From Dacryopinax spathularia (taxonomy: Eukaryota; Basidiomycota; Dacrymycetes; Dacrymycetales; Dacrymycetaceae): DNA of 64,000 bases. Below, one piece after another: positions 14,268-26,344 of the stretch. The stretch spans positions 1,612,001 to 1,676,000 of the forward strand of contig JBBPFI010000004.1 in assembly GCA_037974965.1 (NCBI GenBank), written 5' to 3'. The translations under genes were made by a program, and so were the position numbers. Below the pieces are notes generated by a model. The model did not search any database, was not told the origin of the DNA, and worked only from the letters and a program-made list of their open reading frames with translations. The stretch's first letter is position 1. The number at the start of each line of letters is the position of its first letter.

Positions 14268-15627
14268 CTAATCCTCCTTCACCCCTAAGGTCACTTCATC
14301 CAAAACAACCCGCTCTTCCACCACCGCTGCCACAGGTTCCACCACCTCCGTCGGCAGCTCCTCATCCAGGTCTACCGCAATGTCTGGCTCAGGAAGGTTC
14401 ACCCATCCCTTCGCCACGGCCACTGCTGCCAGTGCACCCACGGCGACCCCTCCTACCAGCAAGTTGCCAACGGAAAGCGTGCTCGTCGCTGCCTCGTTCG
14501 CTGGCTTGGCTTTCTTGGCTCGAGCCTTGAGTAGCGGGACGATGATGGGTATCGACTGAAGCGTACGCGTAATCGGAGCGAAGAGAGGTGTATGCGGTGG
14601 CGGAAGGGAGGGCAGTGAATCGAGCGGAGGCAGCAAGCCGAGTATGCGGTGCATATGGGTGTATAGACGGCTGTAAGAGGCTCGGATGAGGGAAGAGATC
14701 CCGTCATCCGGGAAAGTAGGGAGAATTAGCAGTGCAAGGTAGGATGCGAGGTAGAGATCTAGGAGTGTTGGCCTGATCCGCCCGAGTCAGTCCCAATCCA
14801 CATAGATCGTACAGCATAGATGTACCTCTTCTGGAATATGTACTCTCTTGAGCCCAGCAGCTTAGACAGATCGTCCAGTACAGGCTTCGCTCGCTCGGCG
14901 TGCTTTTACCCCATGTTCAACGCTATGCTCGCTACAAGGGATAGAAACGACGGACCTTCTCCCCCTCAAACGCTCGCCTCACGTCATTCCCTCTGATCTC
15001 CCACACCGTTTGCCCCAGAGGGTTTTGTGGCCTATCCTCCTCTTCTTGCGGCATTCCCCATCCCAGTTTCTCCAGCTTTGTCGCGTGTTCAGCCCGTATC
15101 CGCGCCGGGACGTAGTAGCGTGCCGGGATGGGTATGCGCTGCGCGAGCGCAGGGCGAGTCACGTAGGTCCAATTCTGAAGGTTCGCGTACAGGCATAACG
15201 ACTATATCCTGATCAGCAACCGGACGATGATAGGAGCTAACAAGTGGGAACGCACGACAAGGTTGCCCAGATTCGAGTCGATATACGCCTTCCACGCCAC
15301 AGTCTCCTGCTTCTCGAGCGGTGTCAACCCCTGGTCGACGGTCACGCCTCTGGTAGGCGTCAAAGTGAGGGGATCAAGCGTGCTCAGATAGCTGATGATC
15401 TCCGGAAGAGGAGCGGCGGTATGCAGGACATGTGCAAGGAACGGTAATGTGCCCGAAGGAGAGAGATCGGGGTCAGCACACTCAACAACGGCGAACTTTC
15501 CGGGGAAGTGGATATGGAGGAAGAGGAGCGCGATGAGGGAGTGTGGGTCTAGGGAGGGAAGAGACCAGGCTTGTGGCCAGATATAAAGCACGAGCGGGCG
15601 GGGCAGGAGGTCGTTGTCTACGTCCAT
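14268..15627 (-). CDS. Metaxin/SAM37-like mitochondrial outer-membrane import protein
   Basis: Predicted subunit of the mitochondrial outer-membrane sorting and assembly machinery, which inserts beta-barrel proteins. The start is the ATG at 15627 (MDVDNDLLPRPLVLYIWPQA); an upstream in-frame TTG is not credible. The N-terminal thioredoxin-like metaxin region has WSLPSLDPHSLIALLFLHI, followed by a glutathione-transferase-like helical part with TVAWKAYIDSNLGNLV and ANLQNWTYVTRP. A later exon reads LLGSREYIFQKRPTLLDLYL, a strong metaxin/GST signature. A hydrophobic segment, NLLVGGVAVGALAAVAVAKG, near the C-terminus could be the membrane anchor. Introns near 15256-15203, about 14930-14890 and about 14830-14770 are short. 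Fungal SAM37 proteins diverge strongly, so metaxin-like is the safe name. Confidence 0.82.
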
Positions 15628-16020
15628 GTTCCCGTCGTATCTGTTTCTGTCTGTTGGTTGCAAGTAGGAGGCCCGTCACGGGAGGGACCCTGGGAGAAAT
15701 CGACAAACATCAGTACTCAGGTGAAACTAACCGGCTGGCATGTTTGGCAGAAAACCAATTCTTGCAATATGATGCATAATTGACAGTGCGACTAGAAGGT
15801 ACAGTGCAGGGTAAATACTAAATAGGTATGCAACCGCGAATACGTCGCGAGAAAGACAGTGTGGCCGGAGTGCGTATTGAACAGGAAGCGATGCGTAGTG
15901 AACAGTCCCAAGTGCGTTGGCTATGGTACAGGGAGGAAAGGACAGAACAAGATGTGGCTGATTTTGAGGTGTCTAGCTTGTGGAATGGTTCATGAGAGCA
16001 TGTTGTTATTGTTGTCGTTG
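15628..16020. other. Intergenic, metaxin-like gene to SAP kinase
   Basis: This 393 bp stretch holds the promoter of the metaxin-like gene and the 3' region of the kinase. Nothing else was recognised. Confidence 0.4.
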
Positions 16021-19000
16021 TTATACTTCCGAGAGGATGCGCTGCAGCTCGTCGTGGACTTCAGCCATGGTCGGACGCTCTTTAGGCTCGTGAGCCCACA
16101 TGCGTTCGACGAGGTCTACAAGAGCGGGTTTCCACTGCTTGCGCAAGCCAGAAGTGGAAGGGCTATTATGCAGGTCAGTTTCAGGGCCTCAATAGACACG
16201 CATGGAGGCTTACCGTTGACGTTTCTGACCGACGACATCATAAATGGCGTGTTCATTCATACCTTCCCAAGGGTATTTCTTGTTCGGATTGTGCCACTGG
16301 AGAATCTCCCAGAATACCATGGCACATGAGAAGACGTCCACCTTGAAGTCGTACTTCGGATGAGGATGCCAGAGCTCCGGTGCTTGCCAGTTGACGGTAC
16401 CAACCACGCTCCGTATCATGGAGCGCGTTGACTGCTTCACCTTCGCCAGACCGAAGTCGGCTATCTTAGCGCGGACTGCGGTAGTGATGAGGATGTTCGA
16501 AGACTTGCAATCACGGTGGATCACTGCGGGCTTGCGTTCATGCAGGTAACGGAGACCGTTGGCGATATCGATCATGATCGTGATGACCTTCTTTAAGGGA
16601 GGTGGTGGGACATTGCGAATATAGTCGTAAAGGTCACCATTAGCGCAGAGCTCGCTGATGATCATGACCGGCGTCTCCCTAGTATTCTCAGGCACGCTGA
16701 CTCCTAGGAATTTGACGATGTTCGGATGATCAAAGTCGCGCAGGAGGGTAAGCTCTTTGATGTCCATCTCTGTAAGCTGACCACGGATCTCGGCAAGAGC
16801 AACTTTTCGGCCGCGATATTTACCAACGAAAACGCTGCGTATAACGTGAGTAAACAGGAGGCTAGAGCAACTACAAACACTTACTCTTTGAAGCCTCCGC
16901 TGCCAATTTTCTCCAGCTTTGTGAGCTTGTCAGGGGGAATCTCCTTCTCTTCGAGGCCAAGCTCTTCCAAATCCAGATCCAGCTCTGGCTCCTGAGAAGC
17001 GGGCACTGGGGTGGCGTGTTGCACATTGATGACCGGCGTTGCGCCATGGGATACAGGCGGAGTTGCCGGTTGCTCCACGTGAACATGCTCAGACCGAAGG
17101 AGAATGGGCGTTTCCGGCACACCGTTGTTTACTGCATGTCGGTTACGCAACTTTCTCGATGTCCGGGGCCGTGCCGTAGAACCACTACTGCCGCTGTCAG
17201 TTACACTGGTACTGGAAGTGTCATCGTCGGCATGAGCATCGCGCTGCAACGTTTTTGTCAGCAAACATTCAAAGCAGAAGGCAAACATACGAACCCATTC
17301 CAGCAGTGCTTGCGCGAGCTGCGGCTTCGTGCCGGAGGTGTCCAGCTCACGAGCTTCACAAAGTTGGACTAGATTATCACGTTTCAAACGAGTGAGAGAC
17401 TTGACGGTCGCTTCGGCTAGGTCGATATAGTCCGTGTCCTCTTCATCTACGCAAGGCTCAGCACTCACTTGACAGGCCAAACTGTGTAGCCCTTACCTTC
17501 CTCCATCTCATCAACCTCACCGGTCTCGGTCTTGTCGCCCTCGTCCGGTTCTATGACCTCAACTTCATCGTCCGAACCGTCGGAGACCAATTCAATCGGG
17601 TTGCCGTGGCGGTCCACTTCAACGATGGAGTCTTCTTGCTGGTACTCGCTTTGATCGTCATTGTCATCGTCGTCGTCAAGGACGATGACGCTCCGCCCGG
17701 GTTCATTCTCGTCCTCGTCCTCGCCCTCGTCCGCATCATCACCACTGAGATCGACGGACTCCTCAACTTCGTCCTCATCATCACCATTCTCACTGGCCTC
17801 CAACTCATCACCTTCCGAGGCCTCGTTCTCTGACCCATGCTCCTGTTCGTCCTCATCATCGCCATCTTCGACCTCTTCCTCAGGTGGGGTATACTTGTTT
17901 GAGCGGAGTCGTTTCTTTATTGGTGTATGAGCAGGCGACGGGAGCGAGTTCAGGGAGCGAAGTGAGGCTGAGCGAGTCAGCGGGCCAGAACGGGCCATGC
18001 CCCCGCTCTTTCTCCCTCTGCGGCGTCCACCGGACGAGCGTGATTGCCGCACAGGGCGGCGGGCATTTCGGGGAGTATCATCCTCATCTTCGGCATCCTC
18101 CTCATCTCCCACCTCATGATCATCATCCTGAGCTTCCAGCTCATCGTCCTCTGATACTTCGGCCAAATTACCAATCTTCTCCTTTGCGTTCCTGAAGAAG
18201 CGGGTTCGGCGAAGAGCAGGATTAGGACGGTTGGATGCTCGCTCTTCCGTGGACTTCGACGCGGCCCGTGTGCGCAATCGGGCCCGAATGTCCGCATTGT
18301 CTTCTGTCTGGGAGCTACCGCTCTGGATGCGCACGCTGCCAGTACGGCGTAAACCTGACCGGGACTTGCGTGGTTGAACTGCCGTCACGTCATTCATGGA
18401 TTGGGAACGGCCGAGGCCCGAGATGTCGCGGCCACTACGGGTACGCCGAGGTGAAAAGTTGACTGCGAAAGTCGTACTCCGGGTGAGTCCGCGATTTCGA
18501 CCCTTGTGTTCCTGGATCGGAGTTGGTCTATCTTCTGGCTCCGCTCGCTCCTCATCATCATCCTCTTCTTCATCCACACCCGTATCATGGCCTTGCGAAG
18601 ACTGGCTGACAGGTGGTGTGGGGGCCTTGGTCCGCCGAGATCTAGACTTTGTGCGCGTCAGACCTCTTGGAGGAGTGGGTGTCCGAACAAGGGAGGATGA
18701 ACGCGTAGAACCAGAATGCGTTGCAGGTTCAGCGTGTTCACGCTGACAAAATGTAAGCATGGCATGTTCAGCATGGCATACGGTAGACTCACCGAGGCGA
18801 CAAGTGCATCAACGAGTTCATTCTTCGTCCAACTTTGAACGAGATCTTCCAATTTAGACAAAGAACGGCGGGAGCCGCTGCCAGCGTCGCTCGTGGTGAG
18901 ATACAGTCGAACGAGATCATCTCTTCTCATCCTACGCAACCTCCAAACCGGTGCAGAGGATATCAGATATTCGTCGTCTGCACATTCATTAGACGCATAT

Positions 19001-19656
19001 ATGGCATGAAACGGCGGAGACATACCCTCCACAACACCAGTACCTTCGACCTCATCCCCTGAGGCTACTTCTTCTACGTCGTCATCCTCGTCGCTAACAT
19101 CCACATCCATCTCGTCTGAGCGTCTTCGCCCTCGTTTGAGCTCGTTTGAGCTAGCACTATCTTTTCGCTTCTTCCCATCGCGAGCGGGCGCCACGGTTTC
19201 TCCGTCGGCGACCTCGCCTCCTCTCTTCCGTTTTCTACCTGCCCATCGCTCCACGTCTTCGTCGTCAGCATCATTCATGCTGGCTCCGCTCGGTCTCCGC
19301 TCCAAAGGCTTGATTGGGGTAGGGTCACCCCGAGATCGACCGCGTCGTATGGGCAACTTCGCTAGTAACCTGGTAGTGGAGAACGCATTCGTGTTCATGA
19401 CAGCAAGTGCTTGTCGAGTGGCTTGTTTCCCAGCCTTCCCGAGTGCCCCTTGTCGACCTCTGCCAGACGACTCGGACGTTGAGTCCGGTGAGGACGGCGA
19501 GTCGTGTATGGCGATGTTGACGAACTTGGCACGCGCGGCTTGACGTCGTTTCGCGTGACGGTCCTCCCTGACGTCTTCCTGGTCGATGTTGCTGGAGGAT
19601 GCTAAGGTGTTGAGGGCACGCGTAGAGCGGCTTCGATGATGGTTGAGGATGGCCAT
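16021..19656 (-). CDS. SAP-domain, TKL-like protein kinase with WNK-style lysine placement
   Basis: A protein of about 1,100 residues in at least seven exons. The N-terminal third is basic and Ser-rich. A weak SAP-like stretch follows (MRRDDLVRLY ... WTKNELVDALVAS), then a very long acidic, low-complexity region, then a clear SAP domain (VKSLTRLKRDNLVQLCEARE ... GTKPQLAQALLEW, about 17340-17440). SAP domains bind AT-rich chromosomal DNA, so a nuclear location is inferred. The C-terminal kinase domain (about 16950-16030) has the loop GSGGFKDVFVG, IHRDCKSSNIL and DFGLAKV, and WQAPELW in the activation segment, all as in an active kinase. The beta-3 motif reads VALAEI, so the usual VAIK lysine is alanine, while a lysine sits inside the glycine loop as in WNK kinases. 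The junction giving FKD is well defined (GTAAGT donor, CGCAG acceptor). Function unknown. Confidence 0.88.
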
Positions 19657-19932
19657 TGTTGATGGCGGTGGGTGGTTAAGCCATGAACAAGGTGAGGCCA
19701 AGCGGCACCTTTGATGTTGCCCTTCGCTCAATGGGTAGGGCGGCGGGGTCGGTGCGGTGGTTGATGGCGAGTCAAAGCTTCTGAGTGTTTTGGAGTCTGC
19801 CGCCGTTTGCCGAACAGCGCCACCGGAAACGTCACGGAAACTGAAGAAAAGGTTTGAGTCCGGGATAGACCACTCTTCACGTGACCCAAAGGTTGGTAAG
19901 CAGCACAGCCACTACCGAGTCGCTTTACAGGC

Positions 19933-20017
19933 CCTCCGGAGGTGCCCTGGCAGTACGGTTGGTACTGTACAGTACCACCGGAAGCATTCTCCCATTTCCT
20001 AGGACGCCTAGCTAGGC
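19933..20017. promoter_or_regulatory. Cluster of three perfect palindromes in the RPL32/kinase divergent promoter
   Basis: CCTCCGGAGG (19933-19942), GGTACTGTACAGTACC (19961-19976) and GCCTAGCTAGGC (20006-20017) are all perfect. They lie 42-126 bp before the RPL32 ATG, in the 402 bp shared with the divergent SAP kinase gene. Dimeric transcription-factor sites are a plausible reading. Confidence 0.6.
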
Positions 20018-20058
20018 ACTCTCAACGTCGCTCGACACCGTCCTCACCGACAACAAAA

Positions 20059-20552
20059 ATGGCCGCCACCATCCCCATCGTCAAGAAGAGGACAAAGCGC
20101 TTCAAGTATGCTGCTATACGTCTCGCTGTCAATTGAATGCTAATCGTAGTTCATTCTAGGCGCCATCAGTCCGACCGCTACAAGTCCGTCAAGGAGGCAT
20201 GGCGCAAGCCGAAGGGTATCGACAACCGTGTCCGCAGGCGGTTCAAGGGCCAGCTGCCGATGCCTAAGGTCCGCCTGCAAGGATTTAACGTTGCTGGCAG
20301 CTGTCTAATATCGTCTTTCAGATCGGCTACGGCTCCAACAAGAAGACTCGCCATCTCCTTCCCAACGGCCTGAAGAAGATGGTCGTCCACAACATTCGCG
20401 AGGTTGACATCCTCCTGATGCACAACAAGTCGTTCGCTGTCGAGGTTGCTCACGGTGTGAGCAGCAAGAACAGAGTGGGGATTCTGGATCGGGCAAAGGC
20501 GCTGGGGCTGAAGGTCACGAACGCCTCTGCGCGGTTAAGGACTGAGGAGTAG
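20059..20552 (+). CDS. RPL32: 60S ribosomal protein L32 (eL32)
   Basis: Structural protein of the large cytosolic ribosomal subunit. Three exons (20059-20105, 20160-20268, 20322-20552) give 128 residues, the normal length. The sequence starts [20 protein letters not shown] and continues with [40 protein letters not shown] and [20 protein letters not shown], all diagnostic of eL32. The early first intron just after the start is common in fungal ribosomal protein genes. It is divergent from the SAP kinase and convergent with the MEMO gene. Confidence 0.97.
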
Positions 20553-20834
20553 AGGGGTTGTCAGGCGATGTATCCGGGTTGGGCAGACGATCATGTATGG
20601 GATACGCTATGCGCAATCTATGACCGCATGCTTCCTGCATCCCAGGGACTGAGGTTTCTACGTGAGCTGATCATGGTCGCAGTCACATGAAAGACGAGAA
20701 GAGTCATCGTCAATCGGCGGCCTCATCGCTAGCAACGAGTTTCCATTAATCCTGTCTGTTTCTCTTTTCCTTCTACACAGTACACTTTATATTGCTACAT
20801 GGCCATTCGTCTTCCCACCAACCCAACGGTCCAT

Positions 20835-22170
20835 TCAAACTTGGTCCAGCGTTACATAAGCGCTGGCGTAGCTCACGCTGGAGTCCTCAATCGTCTTGCA
20901 CGGGCTGCTCTGCGCATATCTTACAAACTTCAGAACAGCTTTACGCTTGCCATCCTCTTCTAGTACTGCCAAGGCAGCAAGCAGCACGCCAATTGGGTGC
21001 CTTCCGCAGATCGTGTTGTGGGTGCGGCGAAGGTAAGACGCGAAGGATGTATGCGCCTGTTTCGCTGACGGAGAACCACCGGGAAGGGTCAGCAGGTCAA
21101 TTGCCTCATGATCCAGATGAGAGATGGATTCATGAATGGCGAGTCCGTTCCTGGGAATGTCGGTGTCATCTTGCAGACGGAAACCGCTGCTGGGTGGGGC
21201 AGAGGGGTAGTAGAAGGTATAATCAAAGCGCTCGCCCCTGCAAGACGTCAGACTGGCAGCAGAACACCTCTTTTCAGTAGACATACCAATGACAGAAGTC
21301 ACTGGAAACGACAAACATCGTGTCGTCCTTTGCCAAGTACGGCGCCAGCAGTCGACCGAACTCTGCCTCCTTCTTCTCGTTGATAGCACCGACTAATACC
21401 GGAACGACCTTGATATCGCAGCTAGCCCGGGGTCAACGAGGCGCACGTCCACAGATAGCGTATCCCACTCACCCCTCGAAAGCTTTGCGGACATAGGGTA
21501 GATGAAGCTCGATGCTATGCTCGTTCTCGTCCGTCCGGGAAGACATAGTGCTAAATTTCGCCGTGGCCTTGAGCTCAGCAGTAGCTGCTTCGTTGTCAGA
21601 GCTGCACAGCTGCTGATGGGACGGACACCGTACTCTCCACGTCGACAAGCAGGTCGCCCAAAGGGGTAGCATAGTTGGCGAAGGCCGTGAGCGCACATCC
21701 ATCTAGATACACGTGGTGTGACGGTCCGAGCAGGAAGACTCGCTTTCTGCATCTCCAGTCAGGGGCCGTACGAGGCGGGAGCATGAGTCACCGTACATTC
21801 CAGTCGTATCAATGGCCTTGTATGCCCAAGCCGCTGTAGGTCCCGAATAGTCATAGCCAGCATGACTGCGAATCCCCGTGAACAATTGTCCTTGCTGTTG
21901 CCACGAACCACACATACGGTCCAATGATGGCCTTGCAGCCTTTGATAGGAGGACTATACTCATCAGAAGTCCGGACAGCGTCTAGCCAATTCTTGAGCTG
22001 ATTGTCGAGCTTGGATCCTACGAGGCGTCAATCGCAGAGCAATTGCCAACAGGAGAGCCATGACACACGAGATCCAGAGTACCAGGAATTGGCATGGGTT
22101 GCCCTTCTACAGATACTGATGAGTATTGCATCTCCACGAAGGCCTACTTCATGTACCTCGTTCCCGACAT
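20835..22170 (-). CDS. MEMO1-family protein
   Basis: MEMO proteins resemble extradiol dioxygenases; they bind metal (copper or iron in other species) and have been tied to redox control and cell signalling. Many small exons assemble into a full family member. The first coding exon is only 14 nt (22157-22170, MSGTR); the second restores RATHANSWYS, matching the family's SHAGSWY block. Later exons give HAGYDYSGPTAAWAYK, LLGPSHHVYLDGCAL, ENEHSIELHLPY, VVPVLVGAI, MFVVSSDFCHWG, HNTICGRHPIGVLL and YAQSSPCK. The metal-binding histidines in HAGY, GPSHH and FCHW are kept. It is divergent from the JmjC gene over 244 bp. Confidence 0.92.
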
Positions 22171-22414
22171 CGTAGATGCACTAAATGAAGTGTATATGCA
22201 GCAAGGAGGCTCACAGCGCCTGCATGAGCTGGGATGCAGTAGTTTGGGGTGCGCTATGACGCGCACGTGAATATCTCAGGGTTCCTCTGGTCGCCAACCG
22301 CGCAACTGGAGGCCTGATGTCTGGCGGAGGCCGTCATCTACCATCTTTGCACGATTTCTTCCTGGGCACTTTCGGTTGTAACCATCCTCTGGGGGCGCTC
22401 TCGAACGGGATTCT

Positions 22415-25400
22415 ATGACTGAACACTCTTCATCTGACGAGCTACTCGACTCTCTGACGACGCGCATGGACGTCGATTCAGGTGCTGAGGCCGCGTCCGA
22501 CGCGTCGCGCCCAGCGCCGGCGCCCGCGTCTGCCTCGAAGAGGAGAGTAGGCCGTCCTTCCACTTCTTCCAAGCAACTTCCGACTCCGAAATCCGGCGAA
22601 CGCGTCTCCAATATGTCTGGCCATCCCGACCCAGAGCTGCTGCCATCTTCATTCCCCTTCAAGTCAACGGCGCCTATTCCTCGAGAAGGCTTTCTCGCGA
22701 TACCGACATTGGACGCTTCTATGCCACCAGAAAAACTCCGCATAGCTATGATGGAGTATGAAGAAAGCGGGATACCAGTTGTCGTTCGAGGCCTTCACAA
22801 GCTACCAGGCTGGAAAGATGCCCTTTTTACTCCTGATTGGTTGTTGGCAAATACTGCCGGGCCAGAAGAGAGTACGTCATTCCATTACCATACCCAGCCC
22901 TAGCTAAGCTATGAACTAGCAATCTCCGTACGGAATATACACAAGAGACAGGATCGACAAATGCCCCTCCGGGAGTTCATCCAACGATGTAAGGATATTG
23001 GAGATATCGTTCCGGGTGGTAAGCAGAACCTTGCCTTGCTCTTCGTGCTTCTGATCGCAGCGTAGAGGAAGAGCGATACTACGGGAAAGATGGTATATGC
23101 CCTCCCCAATGGGAGGCTTGGTTGTCCTCAGCCAAAGTTGTTCCTAAGCATATACTTCCTTTCGGAACCGAAGATGCTTTCCGGTTTCTAGATCCTCGGG
23201 TTAGTTCCTCTTCGGTAGTACCGTTACATGCTGAGTTATGCGCAGGACCGCGCTGAGACCTTGATGACATACTTCGGTGTTGGGGGCACTTTCACGCCGT
23301 GGTATGAGATTTGTAGAACCTCGGCTATAATAATCTAACGCGCCTCAGCCACAAGGATCTTTGTGCCAGTGTAGGACAAGTGAGAGCGTCACCCATCTGA
23401 TGTGGGATAGGTAACTTACTCTCCTGCAGAATCTCATGGTTCATACGGAGAATGAAGGCAGCTCCGTGTGGTACATGACCGCGCGAGACGACGCAGCGAC
23501 TGTCAGCCAGTATTTTCAGTCTTTGAATCAAGAAATCGACCTCGAAACGCACGTTGCATCGGAAGGAGAGCTGAAAACTGCGCCTTTTAAAGTGTATATG
23601 CATCGCCAAGAGAAGGGTGACCTCATATTAGTGCCACAGAGATCCTGCCACCAGGTAACGTCCGCGGCTTATCTGAAGCTGTCCGCTGACTATACACATA
23701 TGCAGGTTATCAACGAGGGAGGGATCACCATTAAGTTGTCGTGGAGTCGCATGATTCTCTCAAGTCTGGTCCAAGCATACAGAGGCGAACTTCCAATTTA
23801 CCATAGGTAATTCCGGAAGGGACACAGGTTGTAGGGGACTAATAAGATTGCAGAGTCTGCAGGCCGGAGATCTATGGTGTCAAGTCTCTAATCCACGGTG
23901 CGGTGAAAGCCTTGACGAGGCAGCTGTCTGAAGCTCTTGTTGGATCGCACGGAGAAATCACCCCACGAGTTCGCTCCCTATCTGATGCACTCAAGCCGCT
24001 CGTGGAGTGTTTTACCGAGATCATTGTCGCTGCCTGGGATATCAAACGGAAGGGGGAGCCGGAGACATTCGACCCTGATCAGCTTTACCGTCTCTGCTGC
24101 GACTTCTGCGGCGCCGATATCTTCCAGTCTTACTTCGAATGCCGCGAATGCGATGAAGAGAAGCATGAACCTGTCACCATCTGCTCGGATTGCTACGTCG
24201 AAGGCAGAACCTGCGTGTGCGAATACATGGAACCCGTGTTGGTGCGACCTTTCAAGGCACTCCTCGAGGTTCGCAATAAGGCTGTCAGCGTGTTGAATCG
24301 ATCTTTGTTGGACAGGAAACAACACATGAACGCCGAGTACTCGCATGAGTGCGTAATGAGTTCAACCCATGATGGGCAGTGCTGACAGGTATACAGAAAT
24401 CTGGAGGAAGACGGAGCTCCGCAAGTCCATCGAGCTGCGTGCATCCTGAGCGAGAAACTAAGAACCCAGAAGGTACGCATGATACTTGTTTCTCTAATAT
24501 TGGCTCACGGTGCGGAAAGGATGAGCTTGCGAAATGCCGTGAAGGGGGGGTGCACGAGGTCCCTACTCCTCACTCTGTGAATTGCAGCGGATGTCACCGG
24601 AGAGTCTGCTTTGCGCATATGCTGCGAGTTACAAAGGCTCATTCCGGTGCACTCATCCTTTGGAGCTCCAATGGCAAGAACTTTCATCAAGCGCATTCCT
24701 CCTTCAAGCAAGCGTATTTGACCGCGGTGCACGAGATGGAGCAACACAAGGCCGGATTGGAACACCTAACTGGATGGATAAGATTGTCACGCGCGGTCAT
24801 TCAGTATCAGAAATGCAGGCCCCTCATCAATGCACGCCTGATGATGGGTTTCTTCGATCAGGACTACGATCATCCCGTATGTAGTCTCGCGCTGCGGAAA
24901 GATTATCTTCTGATCCTCGTAAAGACCGAAGAGCCTCTGACGAAGAGTCAGAGACGGCTCAACCAAGCGGGCAAGAAGCGGGCGGCGCCTGAAGCGGACA
25001 AGGGTCAAGATAGTATGATACTTTCACCGCTGGAGCACCGTTCTACCAGCAGTCATGTCGGCAAGAAGCGCAAGATATCCACACCGGCAAAGCGAGTAGA
25101 ACCGGCTGCAGCTGGAGTCTCAATCAAGAAAGAACCCGTCACAGCATCCATTCCGGATTCCGCGACTCTGGCTGCGACTCTGGCTACACCCCCTCAAGCC
25201 CCGCATGGGCAGAACAGCGCAGCTATCCCTTCCGCCCCTATCGCTACGGTCCCCAGCTCAGCTGAACCTCTGGCATTCCCGGATCCTCCGATCGTCCCCG
25301 CTCCCCACCCAAGCTTGCCCGAAGACATTCTGGCGACTATGCCGATTCCCGTGCCGCCGCCTCCTATACCTGGCGTCGGACCACCACCGATACTAACTGG

Positions 25401-25842
25401 TGTGGACAATCATATCCTGGTCAACGTGGTGAAAGAAGTCTCGGACGAGCTCGCTGAGATCCGGAAGGAGAGCGAAACGACTCATCGCGCAAATCGCTCC
25501 GAGACGGCCAGCCTCTTGGCAAGCTACAAAGCGGAAATGGACGCTCGATTCAATGTGCAAGAACAGGCCTATGCCGTACAGCTAGAAGCACAAGCTCGCC
25601 TGCTGACTGAGTCGGAGAAGCAGAACGAGTTGCTCAAGGCTCAGGTCACCAGGCTGGAAGCTCAGTTGCGCGATGCTGAAGCACGGCTGCGGAGGAACGA
25701 TGCCATTATTGATCGGCTCATTGGGACCGCGGTTGACTCAGCAAGCGTCCCTCCTGCAACGCCGGATCGCAACTCGTCTGTACCGTCGCCTAAGATGCCG
25801 ACGAGCGGCGGACGGTTCACTCGCAAGCCTGGGGTTCTGTAA
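22415..25842 (+). CDS. JmjC-domain protein with KDM3-like zinc module and coiled coil
   Basis: Predicted Fe(II)/2-oxoglutarate oxygenase, possibly a histone lysine demethylase. The start at 22415 is followed by a Ser/Asp/Ala-rich leader with a basic RRVGRPS patch. Exons across 22870-23810 form the JmjC domain: LMTYFGVGGTFTPCHKDLCA supplies the HxD iron ligands across an intron (CAC at about 23350), and RSCHQVINEGG supplies the distal His. The domain is followed, not preceded, by a Cys-rich module (24095-24230): CCDFCGADIFQSYFECREC then ICSDCYVEGRTCVC, resembling the KDM3 zinc finger. A second Cys/His patch (NCSGCHRRVCFAHM, near 24590) comes next. The C-terminal half is Pro-rich with a basic KKRKISTPAKR patch and ends in a coiled coil (about 25450-25700). 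All three metal ligands are present. Substrate unknown. Confidence 0.85.
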
Positions 25843-26344
25843 TTCCTGCGCAACGAGCGGGACAAAGCCGACATCGATGCGATCGAGTTAGATGGTATTG
25901 ATCTTGCCCACATTACGTTTCCGAGGTGCTACAATATCTCGTTCAATCTTGATACCCACCTCTTGTACCTACATTTCTTCATCGGTAATGGGATTGATGG
26001 TCTGTGTCAAGCTAGCTCCCTGACCCTTCCAACCGCCGCCTTGTTCTTCTTCGCGGCGATGATCTCCCGCATCTTCGGTGCTTCTTCGCAAGCAGCCCGG
26101 TGATCAGCTGACCACCCGTCGCCTCCGCGAAGCATATTGTCGGTCATTGTCGATTAGCTAACTTCGTCATCGTTACCGTCATCCATGCCGGGCGGGGACA
26201 AACCTTGTGCCGGGCAATTCATTGTCATTGTTCGCCAGCGTGCTCGTGCCGCAGCTGTGTGCCGAGCGATGTAGCGTGTCGTGAACAATGGTGTCTATAT
26301 AACATGCCTCTGCGCTCCTGTACCTAGCGTCGGTCCAGGCAAGG
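25843..26344. promoter_or_regulatory. Intergenic with TATA box before MetE-like gene A
   Basis: This 502 bp stretch holds the 3' region of the JmjC gene and the promoter of the downstream methyltransferase-like gene. A TATATAA box at 26296-26302 lies 43 bp before the ATG. No gene was seen. Confidence 0.55.
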
